Shown in pieces: positions 1-7,471 of a DNA stretch of 64,000 nucleotides (within the stretch, counting starts at the first letter, position 1; the number at the start of each line of letters is the position of its first letter). This DNA comes from Mucilaginibacter jinjuensis (GTDB lineage Bacteria; Bacteroidota; Bacteroidia; Sphingobacteriales; Sphingobacteriaceae), in NCBI RefSeq assembly GCF_028596025.1, contig NZ_CP117167.1, forward strand, positions 5,146,001-5,210,000, given 5' to 3'. A model generated the notes under the pieces. It was not told the DNA's origin. It saw only the letters and a list, made by a program, of their open reading frames with translations, and made no database searches. Made by a program: the position numbers and the translations under genes.

Positions 1-365
1 GCGGCTTCCAGTTTTTCAGAAATGGCAGTTTCTTCGAATGATACCTCGCGGTGGTGATAAACCTCGTTAACATGATATTCTTGTGCCAGTTGTGGGATCA
101 GTTCGGCAGGGTCGCCAATGCGGACGATCAGGTCGCCACCCAATGACTGTAAGTTCTGACGAAGGTTAGCTACAGATTCTATCAGAAACTTTGCACGAAT
201 GTTACCTGTTTTAGGTACACCGGCTTCGGTGGTCTCGAAATAATAGGGATCGAAAATATAAACGGGCAGTACTTTATCGGCTTTACGCGTAGCTTCTAAC
301 AATATTTCATTATCGTTTACACGTAAATCATTTCTGAACCAAACCAATATCGTTTTATCGCTCAT
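1..365 (-). CDS. Cryptochrome/photolyase, DASH type, N-terminal part (cut by window edge)
   Basis: Reading the minus strand from an ATG at 365-363 gives an open frame of 121 codons that runs off the window start. The product begins with a photolyase N-terminal (antenna-binding, Rossmann-like) domain; the signature WFRNDLRVND lies at residues 9-18, followed by a segment ending in VLPVYIFDPYYFE. The wording WFRNDLR plus the spacing resembles cryptochrome-DASH proteins more than class I photolyases, which is inference because the FAD-binding domain is outside the window. The family binds FAD and a folate antenna and repairs UV-made pyrimidine dimers (single-stranded DNA for DASH) or senses light. 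It is transcribed away from the TetR-like gene at 680, and a second full photolyase lies at 6022. Confidence 0.85.
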   Translation of the reverse strand, partial: MSDKTILVWFRNDLRVNDNEILLEATRKADKVLPVYIFDPYYFETTEAGVPKTGNIRAKFLIESVANLRQNLQSLGGDLIVRIGDPAELIPQLAQEYHVNEVYHHREVSFEETAISEKLEA

Positions 366-679
366 TCTATCGCTTTAGCCTACCGGGTTTGTAAAAATTG
401 CAAATATTCGCGTCATTTTCACACAATCAGTCAATTTTTGACATCATCCCAACATTTCATCTTCGCCCGGGGTAAATAGGCGCATTTACAGATTATGGCA
501 TAAAGATAATACAATATTGATTGATAAATAAAAGCGTAACACAATTTTTGCCTGTTCATTTTTAGAGAAAAAATGAATAATACACACTATTTCATATTAT
601 TTTCCTGTTTTTATTATCATACAAGCATGACATTTGCTTGGCTATTAAATTGTAACTTTAAATAAAACACAGGAGCATT
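366..679. promoter_or_regulatory. Divergent control region between cry-DASH and TetR-like gene
   Basis: This 314-base gap separates two genes read in opposite directions, so it must carry both promoters. On the plus strand TTG at 633-635 and TAACTTTA at 652-659 (16 bases apart) roughly fit the Bacteroidota promoter pattern, though the spacer is short. A clear Shine-Dalgarno AGGAG lies at 671-675, five bases before the ATG at 680. No ORF of note and no strong palindrome was seen. A regulator site for the TetR-like protein is plausible here but I could not identify one. Confidence 0.4.
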
Positions 680-1327
680 ATGGCCACTATAGAGAGCATA
701 CAATCCGCTTATATAGATTATGTACTTACGCAGGGCGAGCAGCCTAAGTCGGTATACGTATTTGCGAAACAGAATGAAATTACCGAAGAAGAGTTCTATC
801 GTTTCTTCGGATCGTTTGAGGCACTGGAGCAAAACATCTGGGCTGAAACAGCTACCAAAACCATTGCTGAAATTAAAACTCAGGAGATTTGGCCGCAATA
901 TTCATCGCGGGAGAAAGCATTGTCGTTCTTCTACAGCTTTTTCGAATTATTAAAAAGCAGCCGCAGCTTTGCCATCTACAGCTTTAACAGACAGCCCAAA
1001 GGGTTATCGCATCCGCGTGTGCTGGATACTTTAAAGGTGATAGTAGAAAACTTTGCCGATGAGATAATTAAGCAAGGCCTCGAGTCGAACGAACTGGCTG
1101 ATCGCCGTTTCCTTTCCAAACGTTATAAAGACGGCCTTTGGATGCAGTTTGGCTTTGTGCTTAATTTCTGGATCAACGATAATTCGGCCGGGTTCGAGAA
1201 AACTGATGAAGCCATTGAGAAAGGTGTAAACGTAACGTTTGATCTTTTCCAACGTTCGCCAATTGATAATTTGCTGGAGTACGGCAAGTTTTTGGCAAAG
1301 AATAGCAGGTTTGCGGAACGGGTGTAA
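680..1327 (+). CDS. TetR/AcrR-like transcriptional regulator
   Basis: The 215-residue product has a degenerate TetR-like helix-turn-helix in the first 55 residues (VYVFAKQNEITEEEFYRFFG contains the recognition-helix region, with the TetR-typical Y-x-x-F ending) and an all-helical C-terminal domain that would bind a ligand and dimerise. The start at 680 is backed by the AGGAG five bases upstream. Downstream lie a HAD hydrolase and an ABC1-family kinase in the same direction. The combination TetR-like regulator next to an ABC1 kinase recurs in Bacteroidota as far as I recall, but the ligand is unknown. It may control the divergent cry-DASH gene; that is inference from position only. Confidence 0.75.
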   Translation: MATIESIQSAYIDYVLTQGEQPKSVYVFAKQNEITEEEFYRFFGSFEALEQNIWAETATKTIAEIKTQEIWPQYSSREKALSFFYSFFELLKSSRSFAIYSFNRQPKGLSHPRVLDTLKVIVENFADEIIKQGLESNELADRRFLSKRYKDGLWMQFGFVLNFWINDNSAGFEKTDEAIEKGVNVTFDLFQRSPIDNLLEYGKFLAKNSRFAERV

Positions 1328-1436
1328 CCCCTCCCAACCCTCCCCAGAGGGGAGGGCTTTAAAAAATCAGCAATCGCAATTAATAAAGTATAAAACTTAA
1401 CAAAGCCTCCCCTTAGGGGAGGTTGGAGGGGTAATG
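1325..1436. repeat. Inverted pair of G/C-rich hairpin repeats (family C)
   Basis: Two copies of one hairpin unit face each other. The left unit, 1325-1360, has the stem CCTCCCC/GGGGAGG and starts TAACCCCTCCC; the right unit, 1402-1434, is its near reverse complement and ends GGAGGGGTAA. Each unit folds on itself and the two also pair with each other. The last bases of the right unit overlap the ATG of the next gene at 1434, so the repeat supplies that gene's purine-rich leader. A related single unit is at 21858-21893, and a diverged pair lies at 34332-34360 and 34477-34510. Confidence 0.75.
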
Positions 1437-2093
1437 AAAAATTTTGCTGCCATATTTGATATGGACGGAACTTTAATTGACAACAACGTTTACCATTTCA
1501 AAGCTTACCAGCAATTATTTGCAAGCCACGGTTTGCCCCAGCTTTCGCAACAAACATTTAATGAGTATCTGAGCGGCGTACCCGGCTTAATGGGCTTGCA
1601 CAAAATACTCGACGGCCAGTTTAACGATGATGAACTGAAAGCCATGTTTGAGGAAAAAAATGAGAACTATAAAACAGTTTACGCGCCGTATGTAAAACCC
1701 ATTACAGGTTTGGAGCGATTTTTGGCATCATTAAAACAGGCAGGCGTAAGCATGGCCGTGGCCACATCGGCATCGCATGGCAATGTTGATTTTGTGTTCG
1801 GGCATTTAAACATCAGGCAATATTTTGATGCCATTGTTGATAATACAGGTCTTACACGTGGTAAACCTGATCCTGAAATATTTTTGAAGGCGGCCAAAGC
1901 ATTAAACATGCAGCCTGCCGATTGTGTGGTTTTTGAAGATTCGATCTCGGGCGTTAAGGCAGCCAACAGCGCCGGGATGAAAGTGGTGGCCATTACAACC
2001 ACCCACAAAGGCGGCGAGTTGAAACCCGTTAATATTTTAATTGACGATTATACCAATATCGACCTTAATAAACTGGCTGCATTATTTGATTGA
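1434..2093 (+). CDS. HAD-superfamily hydrolase, beta-phosphoglucomutase-like
   Basis: This 219-residue protein carries all four HAD motifs: FDMDGTLID near residue 8 (nucleophile Asp and the second, acid/base Asp both present), ATSAS (motif II), the Lys of GKPDPEIF (motif III) and VVFEDSISG (motif IV). A helical cap of about 65 residues between motifs I and II places it in subfamily IA, close to phosphoglycolate phosphatases and beta-phosphoglucomutases. It likely acts in the cytosol on a small sugar phosphate or similar compound; the substrate cannot be read from sequence. The ATG is preceded by GGAGGTTGGAGGGGTA donated by a repeat. The stop lies five bases before the likely ATG of the ABC1 kinase. 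It is a distant relative of the tandem pair at 46375 and 47091, which lack the second Asp. Confidence 0.85.
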   Translation: MKNFAAIFDMDGTLIDNNVYHFKAYQQLFASHGLPQLSQQTFNEYLSGVPGLMGLHKILDGQFNDDELKAMFEEKNENYKTVYAPYVKPITGLERFLASLKQAGVSMAVATSASHGNVDFVFGHLNIRQYFDAIVDNTGLTRGKPDPEIFLKAAKALNMQPADCVVFEDSISGVKAANSAGMKVVAITTTHKGGELKPVNILIDDYTNIDLNKLAALFD

Positions 2094-2098
2094 TAAAG

Positions 2099-3418
2099 AT
2101 GAGTGAGCAAAGTAAAGAACAAAACAGTATGCCAACCTCCAAAGTGGAGCGATCTGCCCGGTTTGTAAAAACCGGTTTCCAGGTTGGCGGTAATTATATT
2201 AAGCATTATTCTAAAAAGCTTTTTAATCCTGATCTGGATAAAAGCCAGTTAAACGAGGATAATGCAACTGACATCTATGCCTCATTAAGCGAACTGAAAG
2301 GCAGCGCCCTGAAAGTAGCGCAAATGCTGAGCATGGATAAAAACCTGCTGCCTACGGCTTATGTCGATAAGTTTTCGCAGTCGCAATACAATGCGCCTCC
2401 TCTATCCGGGCCGCTGATTGTGCAGACTTTTAAGAAATATTTCGGCAAATCGCCCGAACAGATCTATGATAAATTTAATCTACGATCTACCAATGCCGCA
2501 TCAATCGGTCAAGTTCATGAGGCCGAATTGGATGGACGTAAACTGGCAGTAAAAATTCAATACCCCGGTGTAGGTGATTCAATTTCGAGCGATTTAAAGT
2601 TGGTAAAGCCATTTGCTTTCCGCCTGCTGGGCATGAGTGAAAAAGAACTGGATGTTTACATGCGCGAGGTTGAAGAACGCCTGCTCGAAGAAACTGATTA
2701 CGAACTGGAAGTGCGCAGATCTATCGAGTTTTCTACCGCCTGCGCCAATTTGCAAAACATTGTTTTCCCTGAATATTTTCCGTCGCTTTCCAGCAAACGT
2801 ATCATTACTATGAGTTGGATTGAAGGGCAGCATCTGAAAGAGTTTTTAGCCACTAACCCATCACAGGAATTAAGGAATAAAATAGGCCAGGCACTTTGGA
2901 ATTTCTATAATTTTCAACAGCACGAGCTCCGTGCCGTACATGCCGACCCGCATCCGGGTAATTTTATGATTACCGCTGATGACAAGTTGGGTGTAATAGA
3001 CTTTGGCTGCATTAAAGAAATGCCCGAAGATTTTTACTACCCTTTCTTTTCCCTCACCTCAACCAATATGCTGGATGATAAAGAAGAAACCATCAAAGCT
3101 TTCCGTGAGCTGGAAATGATCCATCCTAAAGATTCGCCACAGCAAATTGAGTTTTACTATACGCAGTATAAGCAAATGATTGGCCTCTTCGCCAAGCCCT
3201 ACATGAGCAGTACCTTCGATTTTGGCGAAACTGCCTTTTTTGATGACCTATATGCTTTCGGCGAGCAAATTTCCAAAATGCCCGAATTTAAGCAAGCCCG
3301 CGGTGTTAAGCATTTTATTTATGTAAACCGCACCAATTTCGGGCTGTACAATATTTTGCATGAGTTAAAGGCAGAGGTTAAGACGGATACGTTTAAGCCG
3401 CATTTAATGGCGGTGTAA
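2099..3418 (+). CDS. ABC1/AarF/UbiB-like atypical kinase
   Basis: The product, about 439 residues, has ABC1-family features: an N-terminal KxGQ-like stretch GSALKVAQMLSMD (the usual GQ reads AQ here), the A-rich-loop region AASIGQVHEA, the nucleotide-binding Lys in VKIQYPGV, the catalytic loop VHADPHPGNFM and the metal-binding VIDFGC. UbiB/COQ8 relatives are ATPases that support quinone or other isoprenoid-lipid pathways. An in-frame TTG at 2090 would extend the protein by three residues, but the ATG at 2099 is the more likely start; it sits five bases after the HAD stop. Together with the TetR-like gene and the HAD gene it looks like one transcription unit. The Ala in place of Gly in KxGQ is a variation worth noting. 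Confidence 0.85.
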   Translation: MSEQSKEQNSMPTSKVERSARFVKTGFQVGGNYIKHYSKKLFNPDLDKSQLNEDNATDIYASLSELKGSALKVAQMLSMDKNLLPTAYVDKFSQSQYNAPPLSGPLIVQTFKKYFGKSPEQIYDKFNLRSTNAASIGQVHEAELDGRKLAVKIQYPGVGDSISSDLKLVKPFAFRLLGMSEKELDVYMREVEERLLEETDYELEVRRSIEFSTACANLQNIVFPEYFPSLSSKRIITMSWIEGQHLKEFLATNPSQELRNKIGQALWNFYNFQQHELRAVHADPHPGNFMITADDKLGVIDFGCIKEMPEDFYYPFFSLTSTNMLDDKEETIKAFRELEMIHPKDSPQQIEFYYTQYKQMIGLFAKPYMSSTFDFGETAFFDDLYAFGEQISKMPEFKQARGVKHFIYVNRTNFGLYNILHELKAEVKTDTFKPHLMAV

Positions 3419-3447
3419 GTATTTAATACCAGCACGTCATACCACAC

Positions 3448-3484
3448 GTCATTGCGAGGAGGTACGACGAAGCAATCTCAGACC
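3448..3484 (+). repeat. REP-like family A half-site
   Basis: The segment starts CGTCATTGCGAGGAGG and ends GAAGCAATCTCAGACC. The same words recur at 11382, 18093 (reverse), 21759, 47761, 53449 (reverse) and 60653. This copy has no inverted partner within 100 bases, so it is a single arm. Confidence 0.8.
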
Positions 3485-3520
3485 AATTTGCAGAAACTTC
3501 AATACCACATAGAGCGGGAT

Positions 3521-3546
3521 CTGTCATGCTGAGGCACTCGAAGTAT
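3521..3546 (+). repeat. REP-like family B half-site
   Basis: CTGTCATGCTGAGGCACTCG followed by AAG matches one arm of the palindromes at 47962-48037, 52506-52580 and 53094-53167. Confidence 0.7.
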
Positions 3547-3573
3547 GGTGCGGTGGGCATTTCACTTGCATAT

Positions 3574-3761
3574 CTGTTTTTCATTAGGAATGGTAGTGTG
3601 CGTTATGAATCGTCAGTGGATGTTCATTTCTTTTTCTCTCAAAAAGAAACGAACCAAAGAAAAAGTCGTGGCTGCTCAATTTTCTGTTGAAAGTAGTGAT
3701 GTGGCAGGTGTTGTGCTATCCGAAAATTAAGATGCCACAATTATTAGAGTATTGATGGTTC
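3574..3761 (+). repeat. Long dispersed repeat, copy 1 (inverted copy at 53239-53422)
   Basis: About 188 bases align with the reverse complement of 53239-53422. Shared blocks include CGTCAGTGGATG, ACCAAAGAAAA, CGTGGCTGCTCAATTTTCT and TGCTATCCGAAAATTAAGAT. The middle is more diverged than the ends. Neither copy encodes a conserved open frame, so it is a non-coding element or a decayed remnant. Confidence 0.75.
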
Positions 3762-3849
3762 ATCACAGCATTTATCTTTTATTTCCCCCACTATCTTTTG
3801 TCATTCAGAGCGATAGCGAAGGATCTTCTTAGCTATACCTTTACATCAT

Positions 3850-3928
3850 TCCGCGTTAGGGATAGTAGTGGAAAGCCCGGAGCGTAGCGAGGACTTGCAA
3901 CGGATAGCCCGGGCCGAAGGCAACGCCC
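3850..3928 (+). repeat. 79-base dispersed repeat, copy 1
   Basis: Identical to 49463-49541 except one base (GATAGTAGTGG here, GATAGAAGTGG there). It includes GGAAAGCCCGGAGCGTAGCG and GATAGCCCGGGCCGAAGGC. The conservation is far above that of the surrounding sequence. The GGAAAGCCCG and GCCCGGGC blocks could pair, so the element may be transcribed and folded. Confidence 0.85.
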
Positions 3929-4219
3929 CAATTTAATGAGTGAATGAGTGAGTTTTTGAATGAGTGAATAATTTCCCTCTCTACCGCAAGCCTCCAAACA
4001 TTCTGCTAATTCTTTAATTCAATAAATTCTGGTTCAAACAGAGCGGCGAAGAAGATTCTTCATTACATTCAGAATGACAAAACACTTATAGATATATCAT
4101 TCTCATAAATAAAATAAACACCCATTCCAACCCCTCTCCAAATTTCCTCTCACACCCCAAAAAACTTTTAAACAACTATTGTAAAAACTCCCGGCGGTTT
4201 TTATTGTTGCACTTCTGAT

Positions 4220-5098
4220 ATGAAGGTGCTGCTTACCGGAGCAAATGGTTATATAGGTACAAAATTGATACCTGCCTTATTAGATAAAGGCCACGAAGTG
4301 GTATGCCTTGTTCGCGACAAAAATTTATTTACTAAACAAAGTGTTTATGCCGACCGGGTGACCATCATCACCGGCGATTTGCTGCGCAGCCATAGTATGG
4401 AGCCCCTGCCTACAGATATTGACGTGGCTTATTACCTGGTTAACGCCATGGTACAAACATCGGGCTTTGCCGGTTTGGAGGCCATTGTTGCCCAAAATTT
4501 TGTGGATGCTATTGACAAAACTTACTGCAAACAAATTATTTCACTGAGCGATATCGACGATCATTTAAGCACCGTTGGCCTTTCGCGCCAGCATGTGGAA
4601 GATATTTTGGTTAAGGCCGATGCTGCCATTACGATATTAAAGACTACCATGATGGTAGGCTCGGGCAGTATAGCTACCGAGCTACTGGATGGGCTTACCC
4701 GTAAAATGCCGGTAATTATAGCCAAAAATTGGGCCAAGGCGCAGGAGCAACCCATAGCCGTTTGCGATGTGATTAAATACCTGGTGGGTTGCTTACTTAA
4801 CGAAGCCTCGTACAACAGCGAGTTCCACATTAGTGGACCTGATGTTATTACGTTTAAACAAATGCTGATGATTTATGGCGAAATATGCCGTAACACGGTT
4901 ACCAAGATAGTTACGGTGCCTCAGGTGTCGGCAGCACTGTCATCGTATTGGCTTAATTTCTTAACGCCTATCAGTTATTCGCATGCCAAAACGCTGGTTG
5001 AGAATTTAAAATACGACTTAATTTCGCGCGATGACGCCATCCTGGATATTGTGCCCATGCAAAGGCTTACCTTTAAGGAGGCCTTACAACAGGCATGA
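4220..5098 (+). CDS. NAD(P)-binding atypical SDR/NmrA-like oxidoreductase
   Basis: The 292-residue product opens with a Rossmann fold: LLTGANGYIGTKL at residues 4-16 supplies the GxxGxxG dinucleotide loop, and a basic residue after the second strand (VCLVRD) suggests NADP(H). The YxxxK catalytic pair of classical SDRs is not evident, so it belongs with atypical or NmrA-like SDRs that bind nucleotide but may not be typical dehydrogenases. The C-terminal half has a helical, hydrophobic stretch (SYWLNFLTPISYSHAKTL). The gene is followed after 22 bases by another SDR-type gene and then a photolyase, and the three are probably co-transcribed. In other bacteria oxidoreductases often sit beside photolyase genes under light control; applying that here is inference. 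Confidence 0.75.
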   Translation: MKVLLTGANGYIGTKLIPALLDKGHEVVCLVRDKNLFTKQSVYADRVTIITGDLLRSHSMEPLPTDIDVAYYLVNAMVQTSGFAGLEAIVAQNFVDAIDKTYCKQIISLSDIDDHLSTVGLSRQHVEDILVKADAAITILKTTMMVGSGSIATELLDGLTRKMPVIIAKNWAKAQEQPIAVCDVIKYLVGCLLNEASYNSEFHISGPDVITFKQMLMIYGEICRNTVTKIVTVPQVSAALSSYWLNFLTPISYSHAKTLVENLKYDLISRDDAILDIVPMQRLTFKEALQQA

Positions 5099-5120
5099 TA
5101 TTAGCTGATACTTTGTTGCG

Positions 5121-6032
5121 ATGCAGAAACAACACATTTTAATTACAGGTGGTAGCGGCCTTATTGGTAAATGTTTAACTGAAGAATTGCTTAAACAAGG
5201 CTACACAGTTAGCCACCTAAGCCGCGGCGAAGGTAAAGACAGCCGGGTTAAAACTTACCAGTGGAATGTAGACCGTGGCCAGATTGACGAAAATTGCCTC
5301 AGTGGTGTAGACACCATTGTACACCTGGCCGGTGCCGGTATTGCCGATAAGCGCTGGACTAAAAAACGCAAAAAAATATTGATAGATAGCCGTACGCAAT
5401 CTATTGCATTGTTGTACGATTTGATTAAACGAAAACCCAACCTGGTTAAAAATATCATCTCGGCATCGGCAACGGGTTATTATAGTAACCGGGGTGATGA
5501 ATTACTAACCGAGGACAGTACACCTGCCAAAGATTTTCTGGGCTACTGCTGCACCGTGTGGGAACAGGCTGTAGATGCGGGCAAAGAGCTAAACCTGCGC
5601 ATTGTGAAACTGCGTACAGGTGTGGTACTAAGCCGACGTGGTGGCGCATTGCCACCGCTGGCATTGCCGGTAAAATTTGGGGTGGGCACAGCGTTGGGCA
5701 GCGGTAAACAATGGATTCCGTGGATCCATATCCAGGATGCGGTTGATATGTATTTGCATGTGCTCGAGAATAACGCAATACAAGGCGTATTCAACATGGT
5801 AGCGCCTAACCCGGTTACCAACAAACAGCTTACTAAAGCTGTAGCTAAACAATTACGCCGCCCTTACTGGCTACCCAATGTACCGGCATTTATATTACGT
5901 GCCTTACTGGGCGAAATGAGCAAGGTGGTGTTAGCCAGCACTAAAGTATCTGCGGACAAAATTGAAAGCACCGGTTTCACATTCAAATACCCTTTATTAG
6001 CCGATACGCTTAAACAACTCTATGGAAAATAA
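5121..6032 (+). CDS. TIGR01777-type epimerase/oxidoreductase (YfcH-like)
   Basis: A 303-residue extended-SDR protein. ILITGGSGLIG at residues 6-16 binds NAD(P). The segment VDTIVHLAGAGIADKRWTKK and the later SASATGYY are hallmarks of the TIGR01777/YfcH family, and the C-terminal 50 residues (GEMSKVVLASTKVSADKIE to the end) match the DUF1731 tail of that family. The biochemical role of the family is not firmly known. The 3' end overlaps the photolyase start at 6022 by 11 bases, which argues for translational coupling and a shared transcript. Confidence 0.85.
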   Translation: MQKQHILITGGSGLIGKCLTEELLKQGYTVSHLSRGEGKDSRVKTYQWNVDRGQIDENCLSGVDTIVHLAGAGIADKRWTKKRKKILIDSRTQSIALLYDLIKRKPNLVKNIISASATGYYSNRGDELLTEDSTPAKDFLGYCCTVWEQAVDAGKELNLRIVKLRTGVVLSRRGGALPPLALPVKFGVGTALGSGKQWIPWIHIQDAVDMYLHVLENNAIQGVFNMVAPNPVTNKQLTKAVAKQLRRPYWLPNVPAFILRALLGEMSKVVLASTKVSADKIESTGFTFKYPLLADTLKQLYGK

Positions 6033-7329
6033 ACCGCTTACTATCTTTTGGTTTCGCCGCGATTTACGATTGCATGATAACGCCGGCTTGTACCGCGCCC
6101 TTAAAAGTGGCAACCCGGTTTTATGCCTTTTTATTTTCGATAAGGAAATTCTGGATGATCTGGAAGATAAGGATGATGCACGGGTAACTTTCATCTACAA
6201 CCAAATTGAAGAACTTGATAAGCAACTGCAAAAACATGGCAGCAGTTTATTGTTGAAGTATGATAAACCTCATCATGCATGGCAGGAGATCATCAAAGAA
6301 TACGAAGTAGCTGCAGTTTATACCAATCACGACTACGAACCCTACGCTAAAAAACGGGATGGTGATCTGGCTCATTTCTTTGCCAAACATAAGATTGACT
6401 TTAAAACTTTTAAAGATCAGGTAATACTGGAAAAACAGGAAGTAGTAAAGGATGATAAAACGCCTTACACAGTTTTTACGCCTTACAAAAAGCGATGGTT
6501 AAATAATCTTACCTCTTTCCACCTCAAATCGTATCCGACAGAAAAGTATTTTAAGAACTTCTATCAAACCAAGCCACTTAAAGATATTACCCTGAAACAT
6601 CTTGGTTTTACTGAAAGCAAAGCAGAATTTCCGCCGATTGAATACAAGAGTGTTATTGAGGACTATGCGAAGAAGCGCGATTACCCGGCGATCAAAGGCA
6701 CGTCACATATTGCATTACATCTGCGCTTCGGTACAGTAAGCATTCGCGACCTCGCTCGCGAAGCCACCCAGTATCACGAACGTACCTGGCTCAATGAGTT
6801 GATATGGCGCGAGTTCTATATGATGTCGTTAGACTTTTTTCCGCAAACTATTGATAGCGCCTATCGCCCGGAATTTGACCGTATCCAATGGCGTAACAAT
6901 GAGCATGAGTTTAAAGCCTGGTGCCAGGGCAAAACAGGCTACCCTTTGGTTGATGCCGGCATGCGCGAGTTAAATACCACAGGCTTTATGCATAACCGTG
7001 TACGCATGGTAACAGCAAGCTTACTGGTTAAACACTTACTGATTGACTGGCGATGGGGCGAACATTATTTTGCACGAAAACTGCTGGATTATGATGCATC
7101 GGCCAATGTAGGCAACTGGCAATGGGTGGCAGGTTCGGGTACGGATACGATGCCATATTTCAGGATTTTCAATCCCGAGTCGCAGCTCAAAAAGTTCGAC
7201 CCTAAAATGGAATACATAAAAAAATGGGTTCCGGAGTATGGCACAAACCAATATCCAGAACCCATTGTTGATAACACCGAAGCACGTGCGCGTTGCCTCA
7301 AAGCATATAAGCAAGCGCTTGGCCGGTAA
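6022..7329 (+). CDS. phrB: Deoxyribodipyrimidine photo-lyase, class I type
   Basis: The 435-residue length is normal for class I photolyase. The N-terminal antenna domain begins IFWFRRDLRLHDN. The FAD-binding domain contains WLNELIWREFYMM, then GYPLVDAGMRELNTTGFMHN with RVRMVTASLLVK, and DASANVGNWQWVAGSGTD, which hold the residues that contact FAD and carry electrons to it. It repairs cyclobutane pyrimidine dimers by light-driven electron transfer. The start overlaps the preceding SDR gene by 11 bases. With the cry-DASH at the window start it is the second photolyase-family gene within 7 kb. Discrimination between a CPD photolyase and a bacterial cryptochrome rests on family wording, so the enzyme call is firm but the lesion is inferred. 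Confidence 0.93.
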   Translation: MENKPLTIFWFRRDLRLHDNAGLYRALKSGNPVLCLFIFDKEILDDLEDKDDARVTFIYNQIEELDKQLQKHGSSLLLKYDKPHHAWQEIIKEYEVAAVYTNHDYEPYAKKRDGDLAHFFAKHKIDFKTFKDQVILEKQEVVKDDKTPYTVFTPYKKRWLNNLTSFHLKSYPTEKYFKNFYQTKPLKDITLKHLGFTESKAEFPPIEYKSVIEDYAKKRDYPAIKGTSHIALHLRFGTVSIRDLAREATQYHERTWLNELIWREFYMMSLDFFPQTIDSAYRPEFDRIQWRNNEHEFKAWCQGKTGYPLVDAGMRELNTTGFMHNRVRMVTASLLVKHLLIDWRWGEHYFARKLLDYDASANVGNWQWVAGSGTDTMPYFRIFNPESQLKKFDPKMEYIKKWVPEYGTNQYPEPIVDNTEARARCLKAYKQALGR

Positions 7330-7455
7330 TTAGATGTGAGATAATAGATGCTTTCTCAGATTTTTCTTGTATCATATCTCATATCTAACTTTAGTACCGA
7401 TAATTAAATGTGAGATATTTTCTCAGTCTTTTCCTGTCTCATATCTCACATCTAA
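7330..7455. repeat. Inverted word-repeat hairpin between convergent genes
   Basis: TTAGATGTGAGATA at 7330-7343 is the exact reverse complement of TATCTCACATCTAA at 7442-7455. Between them further variants of the same word occur (ATCATATCTCATATC, AAATGTGAGATATTT). It lies between the stop of the photolyase and the stop of the FKBP gene, so it could act as a transcript end for both strands. Confidence 0.6.
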
Positions 7456-7471
7456 AATCTAATATCTAATC

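Larger units (their letters stand above)
3419..4219. other. 801-base intergenic region filled with dispersed repeats
   Basis: No convincing gene is present. In order it holds a family A REP half-site (3448-3484), a family B half-site (3521-3546), a long dispersed repeat also found inverted near 53.3 kb (3574-3761), a TCATT-AGAGCG element (3796-3829) with a partly inverted partner (4041-4082), a 79-base repeat shared with 49.5 kb (3850-3928) and short GAGTGAAT words (3935-3971). An open frame at 3545-3730 lies wholly inside repeats and is rejected as a gene. The last 100 bases are A/T-rich and should contain the promoter for the gene at 4220. Confidence 0.8.

Noticed and set aside
3545..3730. 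61-codon plus-strand frame
   Set aside because: It lies inside a dispersed repeat whose other copy near 53.3 kb does not keep the frame.
3850..3928. Riboswitch
   Set aside because: The 79-base repeat lies after genes rather than before them and the second copy is seven bases past a stop codon, so control of a downstream gene is unlikely.
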